A stretch of DNA of 26,167 bases from positions 1 to 26,167 of IMG/VR virus record IMGVR_UViG_3300044701_004126. One strand, written 5' to 3'. This DNA comes from a virus. Below, in pieces: positions 20,592-26,167 of this stretch (positions within the stretch are counted from its first letter, which is position 1; each line of letters starts with the position of its first letter). A program made the translations under genes and the position numbers. The notes beneath the pieces are model-generated. The model made no database searches. It had not been told where the DNA came from and was given only the letters and a program-made list of their open reading frames with translations.

Positions 20592-21449
20592 ATGTCAGCC
20601 AAAAATAAACTAGAAGCCCTACGTAGCGCCTTTGAAAAGAAGGTAGGTGACGAATCAACATCTGACCAAAGCTGGAAGCTTTTCTATCCATTTTGGAAAA
20701 TGCCTGAAGGCGGCACAGCGATCGTACGCTTTCTTCCTGATCTAGACGAAGACAACAGCCTTCAGTTCCTTGTTGAGAATCTTCAGCACGAGCTCGTTAT
20801 CAACGGTCAACGAAAGAAGGTTCCTTGCCTTTCAATGCATGGTGAAGATTGCCCAATCTGTGCTCTTTCACGTAAGTACTATGACGAGGAAAATAAGGAC
20901 CTAGGTAAGAAGTACTACCGTAAGAAGTCCTATATTGGCCAAGTCATCGTGATCGAGTCTCCATTCGAACATGATCAAAACCAACTAGTTAAGCTAGTAG
21001 AGTTTGGTCCTCAAGTCTTCAAGCAAATTGAGGCGGCCTTCCAATCTGGTGATCTAGAAGAAGTTCCATATTCCTTTAAGGGTGGTTACAATTTCCGCTT
21101 CCGCAAGACTAAGACTGGATCCGGCGAGAATTCCTACACCACATCAAATTTTGCTCCAAAGCAAACTGATCTTGATGATGATCTAATCGAAAGCCTGAAG
21201 CTATTTAACTTGGTTGACTATCGTGGCCAAAAGGTTGATGCTTCAGCGATGGAAGCGATGATCATTGCTGATCAAACCGGTTCTGCTTTTGGTTCTGAGC
21301 CTAAGGCTAAGGTGGAACCTGAAGTGAAAAAGCCTGCTCCAGCAAAGGAGGTTGAACCAGCCGCCAAGACTGAAAAGCCAGCATCAACTGGAACTATGTC
21401 AGTTCTTGAGCAACTTCGTGCACGAAGCAAAGCACAGCAAGGTGCTTAA
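20592..21449 (+). CDS. 32: Single-stranded DNA-binding protein, T4 gp32-like
   Basis: This 285-residue protein has the T4 gp32 zinc site: His66-x12-Cys79-x7-Cys87-x2-Cys90 (CPIC). The OB-fold core follows (KKSYIGQVIVIESPFEHD ... LVKLVEFGPQVFKQIEAAF), and the N-terminal basic/helical self-association region resembles T4's (KLEALRSAFEKK). A strong AAGGAG lies 10 nt before the ATG. It coats ssDNA during replication and loads UvsX/UvsY in recombination, matching the genes that follow. Oddly, the C-terminus is a Lys/Glu/Pro/Ala linker ending MSVLEQLRARSKAQQGA, basic rather than the acidic tail by which T4 gp32 recruits partners. Confidence 0.92.
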   Translation: MSAKNKLEALRSAFEKKVGDESTSDQSWKLFYPFWKMPEGGTAIVRFLPDLDEDNSLQFLVENLQHELVINGQRKKVPCLSMHGEDCPICALSRKYYDEENKDLGKKYYRKKSYIGQVIVIESPFEHDQNQLVKLVEFGPQVFKQIEAAFQSGDLEEVPYSFKGGYNFRFRKTKTGSGENSYTTSNFAPKQTDLDDDLIESLKLFNLVDYRGQKVDASAMEAMIIADQTGSAFGSEPKAKVEPEVKKPAPAKEVEPAAKTEKPASTGTMSVLEQLRARSKAQQGA

Positions 21450-21475
21450 TAGCGCGTAAGGAGAAGAACTAAAGA

Positions 21476-21499
21476 GGTAGGCCCAATATTGGGCCTACC
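21476..21499. terminator. Perfect 24-nt palindrome between gp32 and uvsX
   Basis: GGTAGGCCCAAT is followed directly by its reverse complement ATTGGGCCTACC. In RNA this gives a GC-rich stem of about 10 bp with a 4-nt loop, 27 nt after the gp32 stop. There is no U-tract on either strand (AAAAATAAA follows), so it is not a standard intrinsic terminator. It may block or stabilise 3' ends of gp32 mRNA, or bind a dimeric protein. Confidence 0.5.
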
Positions 21500-21536
21500 A
21501 AAAATAAAGCGCATTTAAGTGGGGAGACAATCAACT

Positions 21537-22601
21537 ATGAGTTTATCTTTTTTAAAAGACTTCAAAAAATCTATATCTAAAATGGATTCAGTTACTACTG
21601 ACTTTGGACCACCGAGTTACTGGTACAGTACGGGCAACCTAGCGCTTAACAAGGTCATTTCTGGATCATTCACGAAGGGGATCCCGCAGGGACGCATAAC
21701 TGCCCTAGCGGGACCCAGTGGATCTGGAAAAAGTTTTATCCTGTCCAATATCGTCAAGAACGCGCAGGCAGAAGGAGCGTTTGTGCTAATGTTAGACTCA
21801 GAGCACGCTTTGGACATGGGCTACTTAAGTAAGATCGGGGTTAAAGTGGATGCCGATCACTTTGATTATGCTGGAGTCACCACGTTCAGCGACGTAGTTA
21901 AGGTGGTGTCTGAATTTATCACGATGTACGAAAAGACTTACGGCCGGGGTAACCCAAACAGCCCAAAGGTTGTCATCGCCCTAGACTCAATTGACATGCT
22001 CATTACAGACACCGAGAACGATCACTTTGAGTCTGGAACTCAACGGGGGGACCAAGGTCAAAGAGCAAAACAATCTAAGCAACTGCTTAGAACGCTTGTA
22101 AGCAGAATCAAACGGAATCCAATGACTTTTATACTTACCCATCAGGTGTATCCAAACACCGACCTTTTAAACGGTCAAGGCCTATGGATAATCAATAACG
22201 CGATTCGCTACTCAGCCTCTCAAATCCTGTTGATCACTCCTGCGAAGCTCAAGGAAGGAACCGACGTGATTGGCGTGCGTATGAAGGTAGAGACATATAA
22301 GTCTCGCTTTGCACAAATTGGGACAAAGGTAGAAGTTGAAGTTCCATACACCACTGGAATGAACCCTTATTCTGGTTTCTTAGACCTCATGGAGGATATG
22401 GGTGTCGTTAAAGCTTCAGGTGCTTGGAAGTCTCTAGAGATTCCTGGCAAGGAACCCAGGAAGTTTCAGACCAAGGGTCTTGATGCAGATTTAGTAAGCG
22501 AAATTTTGTCTCACCCAAAGGTTGTAGAGTCTGAGAAGTCAGTGTTAGATCTCATGTCCAGTGACACTGGAGAAGAGCTAAGCGAAGAAGATAAGGTTTA
22601 A
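21537..22601 (+). CDS. uvsX: UvsX RecA-like recombinase
   Basis: This 354-residue protein is taken from ATG 21537, with GGGGAGA about 10 nt upstream; an in-frame GTG at 21519 overlaps that site. Walker A is GPSGSGKS (59-66) and Walker B VVIALDSIDML (145-155, Asp150). The glutamate in MLDSEHALD and the QRAKQSKQLLRTLVSRI region fit the RecA/UvsX core. The C-terminal acidic tail (SSDTGEELSEEDKV) is typical. It forms filaments on ssDNA and drives strand exchange in recombination-dependent replication with gp32 and UvsY. Its length is slightly below T4 UvsX (391). Confidence 0.92.
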   Translation: MSLSFLKDFKKSISKMDSVTTDFGPPSYWYSTGNLALNKVISGSFTKGIPQGRITALAGPSGSGKSFILSNIVKNAQAEGAFVLMLDSEHALDMGYLSKIGVKVDADHFDYAGVTTFSDVVKVVSEFITMYEKTYGRGNPNSPKVVIALDSIDMLITDTENDHFESGTQRGDQGQRAKQSKQLLRTLVSRIKRNPMTFILTHQVYPNTDLLNGQGLWIINNAIRYSASQILLITPAKLKEGTDVIGVRMKVETYKSRFAQIGTKVEVEVPYTTGMNPYSGFLDLMEDMGVVKASGAWKSLEIPGKEPRKFQTKGLDADLVSEILSHPKVVESEKSVLDLMSSDTGEELSEEDKV

Positions 22602-22624
22602 TGAACATAAAATGTAGTTAAACT

Positions 22625-22653
22625 ACTAAGGGGAGAAAATTTCTCCCCTTAGT
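22625..22653 (+). terminator. Hairpin after uvsX
   Basis: ACTAAGGGGAGAAA, one A, then TTTCTCCCCTTAGT: a perfect 14-bp inverted repeat starting 24 nt after the uvsX stop. The realistic stem has a CCCC/GGGG core with an A/U-rich tip. There is no strong U-tract after it (CCTGTCAAATAA), so it is a terminator-like or RNA-stabilising hairpin. Confidence 0.55.
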
Positions 22654-22681
22654 CCTGTCAAATAATAGCTAGGAAACTAAA

Positions 22682-23143
22682 ATGTCATTTCTTCTTAAGT
22701 TAGACGAATATAAACTTGAGGAAATAGTTCCTCTTTTACCAAAGTATGAAGAAAAAATAAACGCTGCTGAACAAATCTTTAAATTGGAAGGACGACGCCT
22801 TGAGGAAATCATGCGCACCTTACCACATTATCAATCATCATATGATCAATCTTATCAGGAACTTAAAGCCCTAGAAGAATGGGTTAATAATATTAAAGAA
22901 AAAAATATAGGTAGGCTTTGGAAAAAATATAATGAAAACTACTCTCGAGCTTTAGCATCAAAAGATATACAGGCATATATTAATAGTGAAAAAGATATCG
23001 TCGAGCTAAATCAAATTATAATAGAAATTACACTATTAAAGAATATGACATTTTCTATCGTTGATGCATTAAAGCAATTAGGATGGCAAATGGGCTCTAT
23101 TACTAAATTAAGAATTGCAGAGATGCAGGAGGCAATCTTATGA
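22682..23143 (+). CDS. uvsY: UvsY-like recombination mediator
   Basis: This 153-residue, mostly helical protein matches the T4 UvsY layout: a central charged helix, YINSEKDIVELNQIIIEITLLKNMTFSIVDALKQLGWQMGSITKLRIAEM aligning with the C-terminal block of UvsY (ADKDVLKVD ... ALDAIKSRGFAIKHIQDMRAFE), and a similar total length (T4 137). It would help UvsX displace gp32 from ssDNA. Its position right after uvsX and near uvsW supports the call. AGGA precedes the ATG; the stop overlaps the next start (ATGA). Confidence 0.8.
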   Translation: MSFLLKLDEYKLEEIVPLLPKYEEKINAAEQIFKLEGRRLEEIMRTLPHYQSSYDQSYQELKALEEWVNNIKEKNIGRLWKKYNENYSRALASKDIQAYINSEKDIVELNQIIIEITLLKNMTFSIVDALKQLGWQMGSITKLRIAEMQEAIL

Positions 23144-23592
23144 ATATAACAGATGATACTATAATTATTAATTCAAATGGCAATAGCGCAGGCGTGGGAA
23201 ATTCTTATGGAACTATCACGTCTGGTGGAGTTGGTACGTTGCCATCGTATAATATTACTGGCCAAACTTATTCTCAGTCTTATACGTCAGTACAAAACAG
23301 TTCCGCTTCTCAAATCACCAAGTCAGTAACAAAAACAAGCGTCATTTTTGTTATCATTAAATCAAACGGTGAAACACTAGAGCTAGTTACACAAAACATG
23401 ATAACACCAAGTGAAATCTTGGGCATTTCTAAATTTATAGCTTTAGCTGGCCGTGGCGGATCATATATTCAATGGTCAACTATCATCTCTACTCTAGACA
23501 TTGAGAGGCATTTTGTTCGTGGTCATGATAAGTCTTTTTATATAAACTCAAATACAGCAGAAATGTTTGTATTACTACACGATGCAGAATGA
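23140..23592 (+). CDS. Hypothetical protein between uvsY and uvsW
   Basis: This 150-residue protein overlaps both uvsY and uvsW by ATGA, so it is translated within the recombination operon. The first 65 residues are rich in Ser, Thr, Asn and Gly and look disordered or beta-like. The rest (SVIFVIIKSNGETLELVTQNMITPSEILGISKFIALAGRGG) is a compact alpha/beta segment. No motif is recognised. Given its position it could assist replication/recombination, but nothing in the sequence shows this. Confidence 0.7.
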   Translation: MNITDDTIIINSNGNSAGVGNSYGTITSGGVGTLPSYNITGQTYSQSYTSVQNSSASQITKSVTKTSVIFVIIKSNGETLELVTQNMITPSEILGISKFIALAGRGGSYIQWSTIISTLDIERHFVRGHDKSFYINSNTAEMFVLLHDAE

Positions 23593-25061
23593 CTAAAACT
23601 TGTACTATCACTGTCACAGATGAAGTTTGGTGTTTAATATCTGGACTTAGCCCAGGAGAACACGAATTTCTATGGAATGAATTTGCTAAATATGTAGACG
23701 GCTATTTCTTCATGCCATCATATAAGCTTGGTCGGTTTGATGGGAAAATCAGATTCTATCAAAAAACTGGAAAAACATACATTAGACTTTTAGATAAGAT
23801 ACTGCCACACATTGTTGAAACATGGGGCTATGATGTTCAAATAAATGATAAAAGAAAGGTGTTTGAATCACCATCTACCGTTGGATCAATTGAAAAGGTA
23901 GATGAAACAAACGGGATAGCAACTGAAGCCACAGGTTTAGATTTGTTTGGTGACACTACAGAAACGGCAGGTCGTAAGATTGAGCTTAGACCATATCAGC
24001 TTCAATGCATAAATGATGCTGTTACAGCTGGATCAGGATTAATTATCGCTGGCACAGGAGCTGGGAAAACGCTTATTACCGCAGGTATCTCATGCGTTTA
24101 CGGCAAGATGGGGTATAAGATCATAACGGTGGTACCTTCAGCAGACCTAGTTGAGCAGACGAGAGAAAGCTACGTTGCGGCCGGATTAGATGTTGGCGTA
24201 TACTCTGGAACAGAAAAGGATATAAACCATACCCACGTAGTAGCGACCTGGCAGTCGATCCAATACAACCCCAGCATGATGCAGGAATTTCAAGTGTTCA
24301 TCTGGGATGAATGCCATAGCCTAAAAGCGTCAGTTGCACAAGAGCTAATTAACAACAATGGAAAGAATACTCCTTTTCGGTTTGGAGTTACTGGCACTTT
24401 TCCTAAAGGAGATGTTGATGGTTTAGCTATCAACTCCTCTGTTGGACCAATCTTGCGAGAAATTCCTGCAGAGTGGCTTATTAAGATGGGATACCTATCT
24501 AAGCTAGAAATTCAGCCGATAGAAACTAATGAAACATATATTGACGAGGAATTTCCAGACTATGCATCAGAAAAAGCCTTTCTGTCAAAGTCCCCGGCAA
24601 GACTAGAAAAAATTGCTGACCTAATAATCTCTCAATGTGCAGAACATGGCAATACTCTTGTTTTGGTTAACTCAATACAGTTTGGTGAGAGGTTATCGGC
24701 ACTGATAAAAGACTCTGTATTCCTGTACGGAGAATCTCCTTCTGATTTAAGAAAAGAACACTATGACATGTTCAAGGATAGGGATGACCTTATCGTGATA
24801 GCTTCGGCTGGAATAGCTGCTCAAGGAATCTCAATCGATCGTGTTTTTTGTCTCATGATGGTTGACGCCGGAAAATCCTTCATTAAGGCGATTCAATCCA
24901 TCGGCCGCGGCCTTAGAAAAGGACACGATAAAGACTTTGTCACCGTTGTAGATGTCTACTCAAAACAAAAGTGGGCAAAAAAGCATTTTAAGCTTCGAGA
25001 GAAATATTACAAAGAAGCTAAGTATCCAATCTTGAAAAAACAAACACTTAAGGTTAAATAA
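23589..25061 (+). CDS. uvsW: UvsW-like superfamily 2 DNA helicase
   Basis: This 490-residue protein has an N-terminal domain (residues about 1-100, with FMPSYKLGRFDGKIRFY as in T4 UvsW), then SF2 motifs: Q-motif-like RPYQLQCI, motif I GTGAGKT (155-161), Ia VPSADLVEQT, motif II DECH (240-243), motif III TGTF, motif V ASAGIAAQGISIDR and motif VI QSIGRGLR (436-443). T4 UvsW is similar in size (502). It unwinds R-loops and branched DNA and controls the switch from origin- to recombination-dependent replication. It is coupled to the preceding gene by ATGA and followed 3 nt later by an unknown gene. Confidence 0.92.
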   Translation: MTKTCTITVTDEVWCLISGLSPGEHEFLWNEFAKYVDGYFFMPSYKLGRFDGKIRFYQKTGKTYIRLLDKILPHIVETWGYDVQINDKRKVFESPSTVGSIEKVDETNGIATEATGLDLFGDTTETAGRKIELRPYQLQCINDAVTAGSGLIIAGTGAGKTLITAGISCVYGKMGYKIITVVPSADLVEQTRESYVAAGLDVGVYSGTEKDINHTHVVATWQSIQYNPSMMQEFQVFIWDECHSLKASVAQELINNNGKNTPFRFGVTGTFPKGDVDGLAINSSVGPILREIPAEWLIKMGYLSKLEIQPIETNETYIDEEFPDYASEKAFLSKSPARLEKIADLIISQCAEHGNTLVLVNSIQFGERLSALIKDSVFLYGESPSDLRKEHYDMFKDRDDLIVIASAGIAAQGISIDRVFCLMMVDAGKSFIKAIQSIGRGLRKGHDKDFVTVVDVYSKQKWAKKHFKLREKYYKEAKYPILKKQTLKVK

Positions 25062-25064
25062 ACT

Positions 25065-25589
25065 ATGTTAATACTACCAGATTATTCTAAGCCATATCTA
25101 ATAGATTCGCTGACAGCTCCAATAATTGTGAAATATCATTGGATTTTTAGTGGCCCGCAGGCTGACTTTATGCTATCCCCAATTACATATTTGGAGGAGA
25201 CCACAGGAGAAGCTCTTAAAGTTAGGATAAATGATTCAGAATTTTGGATTCCTAAGAGCTGGAATATTTTAGTCACTGATAAAGACACTGCAAAAGTCGA
25301 TACCGTTCCTATAAAATCATGTGCAACTGTCAAACATTCCATTTTTGCGTTTTCAACTAATGAAACGCGCCTTAGAACACTTGATGTAGAGATCATAGAC
25401 GAAACTCCGTACGACACCAGGATGTCTCTGGTTCATCCGATGATTACTAAGGGCACTATGTTGGTCCATCCAGTTGGCCCGGCATTCATCCAAAACAGTA
25501 AAGACACGCATCTTTGCGTGGTGATTGGGCCGCATGACCTTTATAAATATCTTTCTGACCTATCAATTGGTGATTTAATTACGTGGTGA
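25065..25589 (+). CDS. Conserved hypothetical protein after uvsW
   Basis: This 174-residue protein is predicted beta-rich, with the core FWIPKSWNILVTDKDTAKVDTVPI, then a segment ending MVHP-like (SLVHPMITKGTMLVHPVGPAFI) and a final LYKYLSDLSIGDLITW. I have an impression of similar proteins (IPxSWNILV.D..T) in marine T4-like phages, but no function is attached to them. It starts 3 nt after uvsW, so it is probably in the same operon. Confidence 0.7.
   Translation: MLILPDYSKPYLIDSLTAPIIVKYHWIFSGPQADFMLSPITYLEETTGEALKVRINDSEFWIPKSWNILVTDKDTAKVDTVPIKSCATVKHSIFAFSTNETRLRTLDVEIIDETPYDTRMSLVHPMITKGTMLVHPVGPAFIQNSKDTHLCVVIGPHDLYKYLSDLSIGDLITW
25542..25549 (+). promoter_or_regulatory. Possible intragenic late promoter box
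   Basis: Exact TATAAATA inside the codons for LYKYL of the preceding gene, 123 nt before the endolysin ATG. The intergenic box at 25619 is better placed, so this one may be chance. Confidence 0.2.
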
Positions 25590-25618
25590 TAGTTTTTACA
25601 TCTTCTTAGAATTTAAAC

Positions 25619-25626
25619 TATAAATA
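25619..25626 (+). promoter_or_regulatory. T4-type late promoter box
   Basis: Exact TATAAATA in the 75-nt gap before the endolysin gene, 46 nt before its ATG at 25665. Late timing is what a lysis enzyme needs, which strengthens the call. Confidence 0.6.
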
Positions 25627-25664
25627 ATTCCATATTTCTTCCCTAAACAGTAAAGGACTCCAAT

Positions 25665-26167
25665 ATGGACGATCAAGAACTTTCATACTTTGAAAAATCC
25701 TTTAATCACGCTATGTTGTATGAAGTTGGGCCATTTTGGGATCCGACCGACCCTGATGTAATAGCGGGCAATATACAAACCAGAGAACAAAAGCGAAAAG
25801 TTGGTTACGTAAACATCAAGCAGGATACTGGTGGAGAAACTAAGTACGGGATAGCTCAAAATAAAAACCCAAATATCAATGTAAGGGATCTAAATTTAGA
25901 AGAGGCTATGAATGTATATTACAAAGAATATTGGTTAAAAAGTTCTTGTGATAAAATTAAATTTCCGGTTCATATAATGCATTTTGATTCTTGTGTTAAT
26001 CACGGGATAAATCGTGGAAATCAATTTTTGCAAATGGCCACAGAAGTTCATGCCGATGGAATTGTTGGGAATGTTACTTTAGCCGCAGTATCAAATGCTG
26101 ATAGTTACAAAATCATTAACAGCATCTATCTAAACAGGGAAAACTTCTATAAAAACATAGTGAAGAG
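25665..26167 (+). CDS. GH108-type endolysin (N-acetylmuramidase), 3'-truncated
   Basis: The first 167 codons are present and the window ends before the stop. AAAGGA lies about 8 nt before the ATG. The sequence follows glycoside hydrolase family 108: a catalytic-Glu position in LYEVGPFWDPTDPD (Glu20; the family usually has EGG), GGETKYGIAQ, LNLEEAMNVYYKEYW, then the second domain with MHFDSCVNHGINRGNQFLQMA and DGIVGNVTLAAV. It would cut glycan strands of host peptidoglycan at lysis. No signal peptide is seen, so a holin elsewhere is expected. There is an insertion of about 20 residues between the Glu motif and GGETKYG. Confidence 0.8.
   Translation, partial: MDDQELSYFEKSFNHAMLYEVGPFWDPTDPDVIAGNIQTREQKRKVGYVNIKQDTGGETKYGIAQNKNPNINVRDLNLEEAMNVYYKEYWLKSSCDKIKFPVHIMHFDSCVNHGINRGNQFLQMATEVHADGIVGNVTLAAVSNADSYKIINSIYLNRENFYKNIVK

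Overview
The window reads as part of the genome of a lytic, T4-like tailed phage (myovirus). It is AT-rich and densely packed, and every convincing gene is on the + strand. Neighbouring genes commonly overlap by 4 bases (ATGA). Hallmark T4-type genes are present: large terminase (gp17/TerL), the gp32 single-strand DNA-binding protein, UvsX, UvsY and UvsW. TATAAATA boxes of the T4 late-promoter type sit a few tens of bases before several starts. The host cannot be read from the sequence. No tRNA, rRNA, CRISPR array or transposon was seen.

Layout. (1) 1-8.3 kb: mostly unrecognised small to medium genes. Several begin with a short amphipathic leader (MKINELF, MKINEIL, MTGTFKDFLAE) that resembles the capsid-targeting leader of T4 internal head proteins. 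Three of the genes look like divergent ADP-ribosyltransferases. (2) 1.0-2.7 kb and 8.3-10.6 kb: two clusters, eight genes in all, sharing a leader of the type MNIYKFHTNPESLD. Five carry tandem 26-residue (78-nt) repeats. One has a 3' frameshift caused by a deletion of about 25 nt relative to its paralog. (3) 10.6-14.6 kb: a small unknown gene, an alpha/beta hydrolase, and a large terminase gene broken into two ORFs. The break lies inside the Walker A motif at a split intein, and a free-standing Vsr-like homing endonuclease gene lies between the halves. (4) 14.6-18.9 kb: probable early genes with sigma70-like -10 boxes. They include a zincin-like metallopeptidase and an RNA-repair trio (RNA ligase, HD phosphohydrolase, polynucleotide kinase). 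(5) 19.0-25.6 kb: a second free-standing Vsr-like homing endonuclease, then the replication/recombination block gp32, uvsX, uvsY, an unknown gene, uvsW and another unknown gene. (6) 25.7 kb to the end: the start of a GH108-type endolysin under a late promoter.

How the parts fit. UvsX/UvsY/UvsW/gp32 would run recombination-dependent replication. The ligase/HD/kinase set would repair cleaved RNA, plausibly tRNA damaged by host defence. TerL would package DNA only after its two precursor fragments are joined by protein trans-splicing. The ADP-ribosyltransferase-like proteins may be carried in the head and injected, as T4 Alt is. The most notable system is the fractured terL locus (11510-14590): an atypically split intein plus a nested homing endonuclease.
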